Counted from the first letter of the stretch, positions 27,780-36,856 are shown. The stretch: 64,000 nt of DNA from Tectiglobus sp965224045 (GCA_965224045.1 CBDCYD010000014.1:1-64000), one strand, 5' to 3'. A program made the numbers and translations. The notes: a model not told the origin generated them from the letters alone.

Positions 27780-30167
27780 GTGAGTGAGCCAAATTCCGGG
27801 ACGACCAACCACCGCGAAACGGCGTTGCGGTCGTTCGGGTTCGAACGCCTGGGCGTCGCCACTGCGCGCTATCCCTGGGTTTCGGTGCTGCTGGTGGCGA
27901 TACTATGCGCGGTTGCAGCATTCGGGCTCGTCCAGATCCGCACCGACGATACCCTCAGACAGCTGTTTCATTCCGGCAACCCGGCGATCCAGGACTTCAT
28001 CAAGCTCAAGCGCAGCTTCCCGGCGAGCGGACAGGATGTTCTTGTTGTCGCTGAAACCGGCCGGTTCAGGGATCGCGCAACGTTTGCCGCACTCAACGAC
28101 ATGCATTTCGAGCTGTCCCTGGTCGAGGGTGTCAGCGGCACAGTCTCGCTGTTCGCCATGCGTCAGTGGACGAACGAAGGCGGCGGCATACCACCGCCGC
28201 TCATTCCCGAGCGTATCCCTGACGGTGCGGAGTTTCAGCGTCTGTTGCAGGATGTCGAGGCGCATCCCTTGGTCAAGGACCGGCTTGTGTCGCCAAGCCA
28301 AACCTCCAAGAGGCTGGTCCTCTACATTCTATCGCTGCAACCGAAGGCAAACTTCGAAGCGGTACTTGCAGAACTCAAGAGTACGATCAGGGCGACCGCG
28401 ATCCCCGACGTGACATTCGAAATCACGGGCATCGGTGTTCAGAGATTGGAGCTGGCGATTGCCAGCAAGCGCGACCGGCTGGTCCTGATGCTCGTCGGAT
28501 TTGCCGTCGGCCTGACGGTTTGCTGGGTGTTTTTCCGCCGCTTCGACTTTCTGCTGCTGACCAACATCGCGCCGGGCATCGCCGTGTGGTGGACACTCGG
28601 CCTGATGGGATTTACCGGCGCCACGCTCAACCCCGTCATGAACGCCATCCTGCCGCTCCTTCTCGTCATTACGTTTACGAACGGTATGCACCTCGCATTT
28701 GAGATCCGGTCCAATCTTGTGGACCCGACCGGTTCATCGCGCGACATCGTCAGCAATGCCGTGCGGAACGTGGGGCCCGCATGCTTTCTCAGCGCGCTGA
28801 CAACACTGCTCGCGTTCCTCTCGATCGCTTTTGCCGACTCGCCGCAAATCAGGGAGTTCGGTCTGATCGCGGCAGCCGGATCGGCACTGTCGTTCATCGC
28901 CGTCATGACCATCAATCCACCGCTTGCCGTGTTCCTGTTTCGCAACACCGAGACGGCGCGCCAGGGCAAAGTCGCCAGAGGGCCTCTCGGCGTATTGCAG
29001 CGCCAGTCCGTCGCGCTCGCGGATCTGATCGCTCACCGATTTGTCAGTCTTTCGGTTTTCGCAACGGCGCTGTTTGTGCTGGTCGTGGTCTTGCATCTGC
29101 ACTTGGCGCCGCACTATCGCCTGTCGGACATGGCACCAAGCGATAGCCCGTCGCAACGGTTAGCGGAACGCATCGAGGAGACATTCGGCGCCATCCATCC
29201 GGTTCAGATTATGCTGCAGTGGCGGTCGACCGAGGCCAAGCTTTCGGACACGTTGCCGTCAATCGTGGCGGCCCACAAGGCCGTTGCCGAGATTTCACCG
29301 ATCAGAAATGTCTGGTCGGTTGCAACGCTCATGCCGATGCTGCAGGCGGCTGGCAGCGATCCCTATCGCAACATCGATGAGCGCATTGCGAAACTGCCCA
29401 AGGCTGCGACAGCGCAGCTGATCAACATGGAGGAGCGCGCGGCCCTGATCACGGCGTTCATTCCGGATCTGGATGCCAAGGAGATCGGCGCGCTCAAGCA
29501 GCGCGTGGTTGAAGCGATTGCGCCACTCGTCGGCGTGGCGCACGGCATCACCCTGACGGTGAGCGGCTCGCCGGTGATGGCGGCTGCGGCCTCGACCGAA
29601 ATCATTTCGCAGCTCAACACATCGCTGTCGTTGGCAATCGTCATTGTCACGGCGCTCATGGTCGTCCTGTTCCGCTCGACCGCAATCGGGCTGCTAAGCC
29701 TGATCCCGAACCTGTTTGCTCTGGCTGCGACCGGTGCCTGCCTGTTCGTGCTCGGCTGGGGCCTGGAATATGCAGGCGTCATAGCATTGACCGTCGCCTT
29801 CGGTCTGGCCATCGATGATACCATCCACGTCTTCAATCGCTACCGCCTGGAGGGACTTGCGCAGGGCTCCGGTCGCGAGCTCATTCATCGCACCATCGCC
29901 CGCATCGGTCCGATCCTGATGCTGACGACCATCGTCCTGGTTCTCGGCATTGCCGCTTCCGCAACCAGTCAGGTTCCGCCGACACGAACCTTCGGCATCA
30001 TCTGCATGATGACGCTTTGCTTCGCGCTGGTCGGCGATCTGATCCTGCTGCCGGCGCTGATGTTTCTGGCGAGCAGGTTGGGCCTGCTCAAGGCCAATGG
30101 CCGGGCGGCCGGGTCGGCGAAATCCTTCGGTCGGAAATCTGAAGCCACGGTTTCAGAGCGCGGCTAG
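27780..30167 (+). CDS. RND-superfamily exporter (MMPL/sterol-sensing type)
   Basis: A roughly 795-residue inner-membrane transporter with the duplicated RND layout: one membrane span, a large periplasmic loop and five or six spans, repeated. The N-terminal loop starts TDDTLRQLFHSGNPA. The first span bundle includes VMNAILPLLLVITFTNGMHL, and the second has the charged pair GLAIDDTIHVFNRYRLEG. It resembles MMPL/hopanoid or lipid exporters rather than AcrB. GTG 27780 is preferred because the upstream in-frame start lies inside a repeat. No membrane-fusion partner is adjacent. Confidence 0.85.
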   Translation: MSEPNSGTTNHRETALRSFGFERLGVATARYPWVSVLLVAILCAVAAFGLVQIRTDDTLRQLFHSGNPAIQDFIKLKRSFPASGQDVLVVAETGRFRDRATFAALNDMHFELSLVEGVSGTVSLFAMRQWTNEGGGIPPPLIPERIPDGAEFQRLLQDVEAHPLVKDRLVSPSQTSKRLVLYILSLQPKANFEAVLAELKSTIRATAIPDVTFEITGIGVQRLELAIASKRDRLVLMLVGFAVGLTVCWVFFRRFDFLLLTNIAPGIAVWWTLGLMGFTGATLNPVMNAILPLLLVITFTNGMHLAFEIRSNLVDPTGSSRDIVSNAVRNVGPACFLSALTTLLAFLSIAFADSPQIREFGLIAAAGSALSFIAVMTINPPLAVFLFRNTETARQGKVARGPLGVLQRQSVALADLIAHRFVSLSVFATALFVLVVVLHLHLAPHYRLSDMAPSDSPSQRLAERIEETFGAIHPVQIMLQWRSTEAKLSDTLPSIVAAHKAVAEISPIRNVWSVATLMPMLQAAGSDPYRNIDERIAKLPKAATAQLINMEERAALITAFIPDLDAKEIGALKQRVVEAIAPLVGVAHGITLTVSGSPVMAAAASTEIISQLNTSLSLAIVIVTALMVVLFRSTAIGLLSLIPNLFALAATGACLFVLGWGLEYAGVIALTVAFGLAIDDTIHVFNRYRLEGLAQGSGRELIHRTIARIGPILMLTTIVLVLGIAASATSQVPPTRTFGIICMMTLCFALVGDLILLPALMFLASRLGLLKANGRAAGSAKSFGRKSEATVSERG

Positions 30168-30259
30168 CCGGCCGATGCAATTTTGGGGCAGCCAGCAATT
30201 GCGGCAGCCGTGCGGGCAATCACTGTTGAACGGTGGGGATACAATCGTCCGCGTTGCCG

Positions 30260-31066
30260 TCAGTTGCCGGGAAGTGCCAGCCGGTCCAAACGCAACCTGT
30301 CCCGACCATCCGTCAGCCGCCAGATGCTCGCAAACACGGCTGCGATGACACCGAGGCCCGTGGCACCGCCGATCAAAAGTGTGATCAGCAGCTGATATTT
30401 GACGGCTTCCTGCGGATCGACGCCCGAGAGGATCTGTCCCGTCATCATGCCCGGCAGCGAGACGACACCGGTTGCCGCCATGGAGTTGATGATCGGCGTG
30501 AAGCCGCTGCGGATCGCCCGCTGACTGGCAGGTGAGACAGCCTCCCATCGGGAGTGGGCAAGCAGCAATCTGGCCTCGATCGCCACACGCTCCCTGTGAA
30601 GCGTGGTGTGAAGCGTATCGAGGCCGAGGCTGACGCCGGTCATGGTATTGCCGAGGATCATGCCAAACAGCGGCAACGCGAACTGCGGCGACCACCACGG
30701 CGTCGGGTCGAGTTGTGTGGTGAGCGCAAAGACCGTCACGATCGTGCCGGCCAGAAGCATGCAAGAGCCGCCGAGGCCGACGCCCCAAAATCCCTTGAGC
30801 TTGCGCTCCTGTCGCGCCCAGATCTCGCGACCTGCGAAACCAACCATGGCGGCTGCGACCAATGCCGTCACTAAAGGCGAGGCGACAGCAAACACGGTCT
30901 TGAGCACGAGGCCGACCATCAGCAGTTGCACGATCATGCGCAGTGCCGAGATCAATAGCTGGCGCTCCAGGTGCAGCTGCAGAAGAATTGAAAAGAGGGC
31001 GTTGAGCAAAAGAAAGACGGACGCGAGCGCGACATCGCCATACGTGAGCGAGATGTACGCATTCAT
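30260..31066 (-). CDS. fetB: Iron export ABC transporter permease FetB (UPF0014)
   Basis: The 268-residue protein has about seven membrane spans and the UPF0014/FetB pattern: LRMIVQLLMVGLVLKTVF near the start, PLFGMILGNTMTGVSLGLD in the middle, and GVVSLPGMMTGQILSGVDP then AVKYQLLITLLIGGATGLG. E. coli FetAB exports iron and protects against oxidative stress. Its ATG overlaps the fetA stop (ATGA), indicating coupled translation. Confidence 0.92.
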   Translation of the reverse strand: MNAYISLTYGDVALASVFLLLNALFSILLQLHLERQLLISALRMIVQLLMVGLVLKTVFAVASPLVTALVAAAMVGFAGREIWARQERKLKGFWGVGLGGSCMLLAGTIVTVFALTTQLDPTPWWSPQFALPLFGMILGNTMTGVSLGLDTLHTTLHRERVAIEARLLLAHSRWEAVSPASQRAIRSGFTPIINSMAATGVVSLPGMMTGQILSGVDPQEAVKYQLLITLLIGGATGLGVIAAVFASIWRLTDGRDRLRLDRLALPGN

Positions 31067-31680
31067 TTTACGCCCCCTTCGATTGCCGTTCGGTGGCGGA
31101 GCTTTCCGTCGGCCATGACGAGGATTTGCTGCGCCACGCGTTGTGCCTGGCGCTGATCATGCGTGACCATGACGACGGTGAGATCCGACGCGCAGTGGTT
31201 TTGGATCAGCGCTTCGACGCGTTGCGTGGCGTCTTCATCCAGCGAGGCCGTCGGCTCATCGAGCAGCAGCACTTTGGGGCGCCGGACAAGCGCACGCGCG
31301 ATTGCAAGCCGCTGGCGTTCCCCGGTCGATAATCTCGCAACGTTCCAATCCAGCGAACCGGCCAAAGCAACCGCCTCCAACACCTGCTCGACGGCCGCGG
31401 CCGGGGCCGGGGGGAAGTGGTCGCCGACGCGGTCCGACCACCAACCGCTCTCGGCCGGCACATAGGAGATGATGCCGCGCCATGCGCGCGCCGACATGGC
31501 ACTGCGAAAATGCTCGCCGAGCGAGACGTCGCCGGTGTTGGGATCAAGGTCGACGATGGCGCGCAGCAAGAGCGTCTTGCCGGCGCCGGAAGCGCCCATC
31601 AGGGCCGTGCAGGAGCCTACCGGTGCATCGAAGCTGACTGGTCCGAGCAGGTCTGTTGCAAGGTCTTTTAAGCAAAGCAC
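31063..31680 (-). CDS. fetA: Iron export ABC transporter ATP-binding protein FetA
   Basis: An ABC ATPase of about 205 residues. Walker A is GASGAGKTLLLRAI, the signature is RLSTGERQRLAIARAL (STGER rather than LSGGQ), Walker B is VLLLDEPTASLDE, and the switch His is in VMVTHDQRQ. GTG 31680 is chosen because GAGGA lies 11 bases upstream and the protein then starts like its family (VLCLKDLA); an ATG at 31767 is open in frame. First gene of fetAB. Confidence 0.9.
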   Translation of the reverse strand: MLCLKDLATDLLGPVSFDAPVGSCTALMGASGAGKTLLLRAIVDLDPNTGDVSLGEHFRSAMSARAWRGIISYVPAESGWWSDRVGDHFPPAPAAAVEQVLEAVALAGSLDWNVARLSTGERQRLAIARALVRRPKVLLLDEPTASLDEDATQRVEALIQNHCASDLTVVMVTHDQRQAQRVAQQILVMADGKLRHRTAIEGGVK

Positions 31681-31959
31681 GGGCAGAATTGTCCTCGGGA
31701 GACGCGGGTGGGCCGGATCGGATCGGCCCCGAAGGCTGCCGCATCGCCGGGGGTTCGACAACCCCACTTGATCGTGACACGGCGCAGCTTTGCGCGCGCA
31801 ACGGCCGGGCGTGCTGTCCTGGCGATCGGACCGCTCGTGTGGAACTCAAAATAATGTCCGCAACTCAAGGCGCCTCTACCAAGGGTGAAACGGGCTGACC
31901 GGGGGGATGTGATCGCAAGCGGTTGTCGGCGAAGCCTCACCAAGGTGCACAGCAGCGGT

Positions 31960-32430
31960 CTAAGATCCACTGTCGATCTGTTGTTCTAGGCGTAACTTTA
32001 GCTCTCCGATCACACGTTGCGCTGCAGCGACGTCCTTCGGTTTCAGGCCCCTGGAAAGGGCATTGACCCACGGTACTTGCAGTGCCAGCGCGGCTGCAAA
32101 CAGCTGCCGCCCCTTTGGCGTCAAAAGGACAAGGTGGGCGCGCTTGTGGTGCGGGTTTTGCTCGAACTCGACAATGCCTTCGACTTCCAACTCATTGACG
32201 ATGCGCTGAACACCCTGCCTGTGAAGCCCCATTGAACGCGCGTGCCAAGCCACGGGTTCTGGCTGTTCAGCCTGGGCGATTGCCCCCAAAACTTGCCATC
32301 GCGCACTGGTCAAACCGAGTTCGGCGACGAGCCTGTCACCGGCTACGAGTAGCCGGCCATTCAATCGGAAGACATCCATGATCAACGCCGTTACCGCTTC
32401 TCCAGCCTGTGTCCACTCTTCGCGTGACAT
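31960..32430 (-). CDS. MarR-family transcriptional regulator
   Basis: The 156-residue winged-helix protein has the MarR layout: dimer helix EAVTALIMDVFRLNGRLL, HTH LGLTSARWQVLGAIAQAE and recognition helix RSMGLHRQGVQRIVNELEVE, then the wing HKRAHLVLLTPKGRQLF. ATG 32430 sits behind a strong GGGAGG. It is divergent from the ABM/EF-hand/cytochrome b561 operon, with two clear palindromes between them, so it probably represses that operon and itself. The ligand is unknown, perhaps a phenolic or quinone. Confidence 0.9.
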   Translation of the reverse strand: MSREEWTQAGEAVTALIMDVFRLNGRLLVAGDRLVAELGLTSARWQVLGAIAQAEQPEPVAWHARSMGLHRQGVQRIVNELEVEGIVEFEQNPHHKRAHLVLLTPKGRQLFAAALALQVPWVNALSRGLKPKDVAAAQRVIGELKLRLEQQIDSGS

Positions 32431-32449
32431 GCCACCTCCCACAGCGTGT

Positions 32450-32497
32450 TTGACAACATGTTGTCAATATGATTTAAGCACGTTGTCGAATTGACAA
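32450..32497. promoter_or_regulatory. Two MarR-type operators over a sigma70-like promoter
   Basis: Operator 1 is the perfect 18-bp palindrome TTGACAACATGTTGTCAA at 32450-32467. Operator 2 is TTGTCGAATTGACAA at 32483-32497, with arms TTGTC/GACAA. For the + strand, TTGACA (32450-32455), a 17-base spacer and TTTAAG (32473-32478) make a plausible promoter lying inside operator 1. Binding of the regulator would block the ABM operon. Confidence 0.8.
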
Positions 32498-32536
32498 CAT
32501 GACACCAATACACGCGAACAAGCAAGGAGTATTGTA

Positions 32537-32905
32537 ATGGCCAACATCAAGCCTCTCGATCCAGATTTTCCGATTCAACAACAGCTGGGCGTCGAAGCTG
32601 GGCCGGTTGTTCTGGTCAACGTATTGACGGTCGACCCGGGCGAGCAGGACGCCATGCTCAAGGCGTGGCGGAACGATGCGCTTTGGATGAAAATGCAGCC
32701 GGGGTACATCAGCACGCAACTGCACAAGGCCGTTGGCGAAAGCAGCATGTACCTGAACTATGCGGTCTGGGACTCGATCGCGGACTTTCGCGCGGCGTTC
32801 TCAAACCCGGATTTTCAGAGTGCCTTGAGCCACTATCCTTCAAGCGCGGTCGCAGCGCCGCACCTTTTTGAAAAAATTGCGGTTCCCAATTGCTGCGTGG
32901 CCTGA
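32537..32905 (+). CDS. Antibiotic biosynthesis monooxygenase (ABM) domain protein
   Basis: The 122-residue protein is one ABM dimeric alpha/beta-barrel domain: VVLVNVLTVDPGEQDAMLKA, MKMQPGYISTQLHKAVGES and LNYAVWDSIADFRAAF. ABM proteins oxidise quinols, degrade heme or act as small stress monooxygenases. ATG 32537 is behind AAGGAG. It is the first gene of the MarR-controlled operon; its domain reappears in the next protein. Confidence 0.85.
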   Translation: MANIKPLDPDFPIQQQLGVEAGPVVLVNVLTVDPGEQDAMLKAWRNDALWMKMQPGYISTQLHKAVGESSMYLNYAVWDSIADFRAAFSNPDFQSALSHYPSSAVAAPHLFEKIAVPNCCVA

Positions 32906-32942
32906 GGCCGAGCGAGACCGACTAGCGCAAATGGAGATTGAT

Positions 32943-33713
32943 ATGAAGAACCTGCTTCTTGCGGGCACGGCAGCGCTGTGCCTGATCCCCGGGCCAGTGA
33001 TCGCACAAGACAGTGAACTCGACGCGTTGAACAAAACCGCATTCGAAGCCGTCGATGCAAATGACGACGGACTGGTGTCGATGCGTGAAGTGGAACACTA
33101 CCGCGAGCTCGTGATGATCTCGATGGACGCCGACAACGACGGACACGTGACCCGCAAGGAATACATGGAATGGGATATGGGCTGGCAATACCTCGCGGCC
33201 GAACGCGATCGTATTGGCCTTTATCGCAATGCGCGCAGGAGGGTGTTCCGCGCCTGGGATCGCGACGGCGACGGGCGATTGTCGCCGAAGGAACAGCGCC
33301 AATCGCAGGTCAGAGATTTCTTCGAGGCCAGTGGCAAGACGAACCAGCCAATGAACTTGGGGCAGTTCACGAGCGAACTCAGAATAATCGCGGAGATGAA
33401 CAAGGTATTTTCGGCTCCGCAACCCGTCATCTTGATCAACGTGTTTACGGTTCCCGCCGGCAAGGAGGCTGAAGCCCTCGCGTTTTGGGAAGCGGCCGCG
33501 AAATTCCTGGAAACACAGGACGGATACATTTCGACCGCCCTGCACAAAGCCATTCTGCCCAACGCGAGGTTCCAGCTGGTCAATGTCGCGAAATGGGAGA
33601 GCACGGATGCGTTCAACCGGGCGACCGCTGCGTTGCGAGACAAGGCGCACCTCAAGCCCGTTCAGGGGCTGGCCTTTAGCGCCTCGCTCTACACGGTCGT
33701 ACGGTCGGATTGA
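32943..33713 (+). CDS. Secreted EF-hand plus ABM-domain fusion protein
   Basis: The 256-residue protein has a signal peptide (MKNLLLAGTAALCLIPGPVIA), then three calcium-binding EF-hand loops: DANDDGLVSMRE (about 40), DADNDGHVTRKE (about 60) and DRDGDGRLSPKE (about 100). From about residue 155 it has an ABM domain, PVILINVFTVPAGKEAEALA and DGYISTALHKAILPNARFQL, very like the preceding gene. A periplasmic calcium-binding ABM protein is an uncommon pairing. ATG 32943 with GGAG upstream. Cytochrome b561 follows 10 bp later. Confidence 0.85.
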   Translation: MKNLLLAGTAALCLIPGPVIAQDSELDALNKTAFEAVDANDDGLVSMREVEHYRELVMISMDADNDGHVTRKEYMEWDMGWQYLAAERDRIGLYRNARRRVFRAWDRDGDGRLSPKEQRQSQVRDFFEASGKTNQPMNLGQFTSELRIIAEMNKVFSAPQPVILINVFTVPAGKEAEALAFWEAAAKFLETQDGYISTALHKAILPNARFQLVNVAKWESTDAFNRATAALRDKAHLKPVQGLAFSASLYTVVRSD

Positions 33714-33723
33714 GGAGGCCGCT

Positions 33724-34266
33724 ATGTCCATGAAATCCACTGAAACTCAATACGGCACGGTCGCGGTATCAATACACTGGATCAGCGCACTGCTGATTGT
33801 CGCCGCACTCGGTTCGGGCTTTCGCGCGGCCAATACGACCGACCTCGCCGCCAAGGCACAGATCCTGAGCGTGCATGCACCGCTCGCGATAGGGGTTGTC
33901 ATCCTCACGATTGCACGTTTGCTTTGGTGGTGGTTTGCAGACCGAAAGCCAGCACCGGTGGCAGGCACTCCGAGTTGGCAACACTACAGTGCGACTGCCG
34001 TCCATTGGTTGTTCTATGTCGTAATTCTTGGCATGGGTGCGAGCGGGATCGGCATGTTCGTCCTGTCGGGTGCCGGCCCGATCATCTTCGGCGGTGCCGA
34101 GGGACAACTGCCCGACTTCTGGGAGTTCAATCCGCGCGTCCCGCATGGAATCGGCGCCCGGGCGATGATCGGCCTGTTCGTGCTTCACGCCGGCGCTGTA
34201 CTCTATCACCACTTCGTCCGTCGCGACGGGCTGATCTGGAGAATGTGGTTGCAGAAAGAGGAGTAG
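33724..34266 (+). CDS. Cytochrome b561
   Basis: The 180-residue membrane protein has four spans with His residues placed to bind two b hemes: VSIHWISALLI, LSVHAPLAIGVV, TAVHWLFYVVI and LFVLHAGAVLYHHFV. Such proteins take electrons from the quinone pool and pass them to periplasmic partners. ATG 33724 is behind a strong GAGGAGG. Last gene of the ABM operon, so it may supply or drain electrons for the two ABM proteins. Confidence 0.9.
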   Translation: MSMKSTETQYGTVAVSIHWISALLIVAALGSGFRAANTTDLAAKAQILSVHAPLAIGVVILTIARLLWWWFADRKPAPVAGTPSWQHYSATAVHWLFYVVILGMGASGIGMFVLSGAGPIIFGGAEGQLPDFWEFNPRVPHGIGARAMIGLFVLHAGAVLYHHFVRRDGLIWRMWLQKEE

Positions 34267-34602
34267 GTGCAGACATTGATGCCGCCTGCCGACCCGTCGC
34301 GCCAAACGGCAAGCGTGCGTTGTCCGGAGGCGTGCGAACGCGCTGCCGGACCGACAACAGCTCCGCGTTGAGGGTTGCGCAAGCGTCGCCTGAGCCTGCT
34401 CCTCACCTTCGCCGTCCTGCCGCAGGCCGCAGGCCGCGGGTGCATGTGGCCGTGACCGCAAATTCATAAGGCTGCGCGACCCGAGGCGAGGCCGGTAATT
34501 TGCAGCGGCCCGCCCGCAATCCTTACCAACTCCTTAACGGCCTCAACCAAATTGTAGGCTTTTATCGTTAGTAAGCTGTTCTGCGGGCTCTATCCGAGCC
34601 CA
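34267..34602. other. Intergenic, nothing recognised
   Basis: 336 bp between the cytochrome b561 and SPFH genes. No gene, repeat or clear terminator was recognised. Confidence 0.4.
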
Positions 34603-35577
34603 ATGGAACATCAAACGCCGGCAGAGCGCCGGCCCGCGGAGCAGCTCGTTATGGCCAGATTGCCCACTCCCAAGTTTTCGCTGTCGCAAATTCCGGTTCT
34701 CGGGGCGCTGTCCGGCGTCGGCGGCATCATCCTGCTCATTGCCCTCGCCATGGTATGGATGGGCATTTATCGCATCGATGCCGGCCACGTCGGCATCGTC
34801 AAGCGCTTCGGCAACGTCATCGACGTCGTCGACCCGGGCCTGCACGTGAAAATCCCCTACGCCGACACGGTCGAAGAAATGGAAGTGCGCGAGCGCGCCT
34901 TCGAAATGAAGCTCGAGGCGGCCTCCCAGGACCCGCTCGAAATTCCGGTGACCGTCACGGTCAACTGGCTGGTCAAGCGCAACGAAGTCAAAGACCTCTA
35001 CATCCAGTTCGGCTCGCTGGAGCAGTTCGAGGCGCGCATCATCCGCCCGCGCCTCAACGATGCCGTCAAGGGCGTCACCAGCCGCTATACGGTCAACGAC
35101 CTGCTCAGAAAGCGCACCGAATACCGCGATGCCTCGCAAAAGCAGTTCGAGGCGCGGATGCCGGATGATATCCAGGTGACCGGCTTCTCGATCGTCAACG
35201 TCGGCTTCCCGCCGGAATACACCACGGCGATCCGCGCCAAGCAGGTCGCGCGCGAGCAGGCCGAAACGGAAAAGTTCGTGCTCGAGCGCCAGCGACTGAC
35301 CAGTACGCAGGTGACGCAGTCGGCCGAGGCGCAGCGTGATGCCGACAAGGCCCGCGCCGACGGCAAGGCCTACGAGATCAAGGTGCAGGGCCAGGCGCAG
35401 GCGGAGGCGATCCGCATCATGGGCGAGGCACTGGCCAAACACCCGCTGGTCGTCGAGTACAAGAAGGTCGAACGCTGGGGCGGAACGTTCCCGACGACGT
35501 TCATGGGCGGCGATGCCGGCTCCAAGGTGCTCTGGGCGCTGCCGGGCACCGGCGTTGCCCAACCGCAAAAGAACTGA
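34603..35577 (+). CDS. SPFH/prohibitin-family membrane protein
   Basis: The 324-residue protein has one membrane span (GGIILLIALAMVWMGIYRI) and an SPFH domain (AGHVGIVKRFGNVIDVVDPG, then PLEIPVTVTVNWLVKRN). A long charged coiled coil follows (AKQVAREQAETEKFVLERQR). Such proteins form membrane microdomain scaffolds, often around proteases. ATG 34603 is the furthest start; ATG 34651 is also possible. A GC-rich hairpin and a repeat array follow. Confidence 0.88.
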   Translation: MEHQTPAERRPAEQLVMARLPTPKFSLSQIPVLGALSGVGGIILLIALAMVWMGIYRIDAGHVGIVKRFGNVIDVVDPGLHVKIPYADTVEEMEVRERAFEMKLEAASQDPLEIPVTVTVNWLVKRNEVKDLYIQFGSLEQFEARIIRPRLNDAVKGVTSRYTVNDLLRKRTEYRDASQKQFEARMPDDIQVTGFSIVNVGFPPEYTTAIRAKQVAREQAETEKFVLERQRLTSTQVTQSAEAQRDADKARADGKAYEIKVQGQAQAEAIRIMGEALAKHPLVVEYKKVERWGGTFPTTFMGGDAGSKVLWALPGTGVAQPQKN

Positions 35578-35592
35578 TGCGCGCTGCTTGAT

Positions 35593-35616
35593 CCCTGCCC
35601 GCCTTGGCGGGCGGGG
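35593..35616 (+). terminator. GC-rich hairpin after the SPFH gene
   Basis: CCCTGCCCGCC and GGCGGGCGGGG pair 16 bases after the stop. No T-run follows, so the terminator function is uncertain. Confidence 0.4.
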
Positions 35617-35650
35617 CCGTAACGGTACGAACCTCCAGAATGCCTGAAAA

Positions 35651-35950
35651 GCACTTGGCGCCAGGTCGCGTTGCTCGCATGTGGGGCACGCTCACGGGCC
35701 GTACCGGGCGCTGACGCGTCCTGGCCCTCCGCGAAGGCGGCGCCAAGCGCCGGGTCGCGTTGCTCGCATGTGGGGCACGCTCACGGGCCGTACCGGACGC
35801 TGACGCGTCCTGGCCCTCCGCGAGGGCGGCGCCAAGCGCCAGGTCGCGTTGCTCCCATGTGGGGCACGCTCACGGGCCGTACCGGGCGCTGACGCGTCCT
35901 GGCCCTCCGCGAAGGCGGCGCCAAGCGCCGGGTCGCGTTGCTCCCCTGGG
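35651..35950 (+). repeat. Tandem array, 89-bp period, four GGTCGCGTTGCTC cores
   Basis: Cores start at 35664, 35753, 35842 and 35931, exactly 89 bp apart. Each unit reads core, then GCATGTGGGGCACGCTCACG, GGGCGCTGACGCGTCCTGG and CCTCCGCGAAGGCGGCGCC. Units are nearly identical, pointing to recent expansion. Open frames here are repeat artefacts. Confidence 0.93.
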
Positions 35951-35998
35951 ATGAACGTTTTTTGATGTGGCTTGCGGTGAAGCGTGTGCAAGCAGACG

Positions 35999-36856
35999 CT
36001 AAACGCGCGATTTCGCCTTCGGTTGGCCGCGGCCTATCGCGTAGCCGTCGCCATCGCCGCGGAAGGGCTGGGTGAGAAGGCGGTCGATGCGTTGCTCCGT
36101 CGGGTCGCGGAACTGTTCGATGCCGATCGTCATGGCCTCGTGGCCGGCTTGCGGCTGGGCCCGATAGGTGCCGAACAGGCGGTCCCACCACGGCAGATTG
36201 AAGCCGAAGTTCGAATTGGTCTCACGCACCTCGACCGAGTGGTGGACGCGATGCATATCCGGCGTCACGACGAACCAGCGCAGGAGCGCATCGACGTTCG
36301 CCGGCAGGCGGACGTTGGAATGATTGAACATCGCCGTCACATTGAGCAGGATCTCGAAGATCAGAACCGCAAGCGCCGGTGGACCAAGGGCTGCGACGAC
36401 GGCGAGCTTGATCAGCATTGACAGCACGATCTCGATCGGATGAAAGCGGCTGCCCGTCGTCACGTCGAACTCGAGATCGGCGTGGTGCATGCGGTGCAGC
36501 CGCCACAACGCCGGCACCGCGTGAAACAGCACGTGTTGCAGGTAGATCACCAGGTCCAGGACAACGACAGCCACGACTACGGCAATCCACATCGGCACCA
36601 TCCAGACGTTGAACAGACCCCAGCCGCGGTCCTCGGCGATCAGCGCAAGAGCAACGGCGCCAACCGGAAACACCAATCGCACGATAATCGTGTCCAGCGC
36701 GACAATGCCGATATTTCCCGGCCAGCGGCGGCTTCGCCCAACGACCTGGGTGCGGCGCGGTGCGGCGAGTTCCCACGCGGCCATCACGCAGAAGACAAGC
36801 GAAAAGGCAAGGAACCGCACAAGCATTTCATTGTCGAGAAGGGCCATGTCCAACAT
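35999..36856 (-). CDS. Sterol desaturase/fatty acid hydroxylase family protein
   Basis: The protein of about 285 residues is a membrane di-iron enzyme with four or five spans. The His clusters are HVLFH, HRMHHADLEFD, a lone HSNV and HRVHHSVEVRETN near the C-terminus, as in bacterial sterol-desaturase-like hydroxylases. These oxidise a membrane lipid. ATG 36856 has GGAGG three bases upstream; ATG 36847 is also possible. Its stop lies just beyond the 89-bp array. Confidence 0.9.
   Translation of the reverse strand: MLDMALLDNEMLVRFLAFSLVFCVMAAWELAAPRRTQVVGRSRRWPGNIGIVALDTIIVRLVFPVGAVALALIAEDRGWGLFNVWMVPMWIAVVVAVVVLDLVIYLQHVLFHAVPALWRLHRMHHADLEFDVTTGSRFHPIEIVLSMLIKLAVVAALGPPALAVLIFEILLNVTAMFNHSNVRLPANVDALLRWFVVTPDMHRVHHSVEVRETNSNFGFNLPWWDRLFGTYRAQPQAGHEAMTIGIEQFRDPTEQRIDRLLTQPFRGDGDGYAIGRGQPKAKSRV

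Noticed and set aside
31740..31790. tRNA-like GGTTCGACAACCCC stretch
   Set aside because: The T-arm-like hairpin has no matching acceptor or anticodon stem around it.
34267..34467. Open frames on both strands after cytochrome b561
   Set aside because: High-GC shadow frames with biased composition, without start signals or family resemblance.
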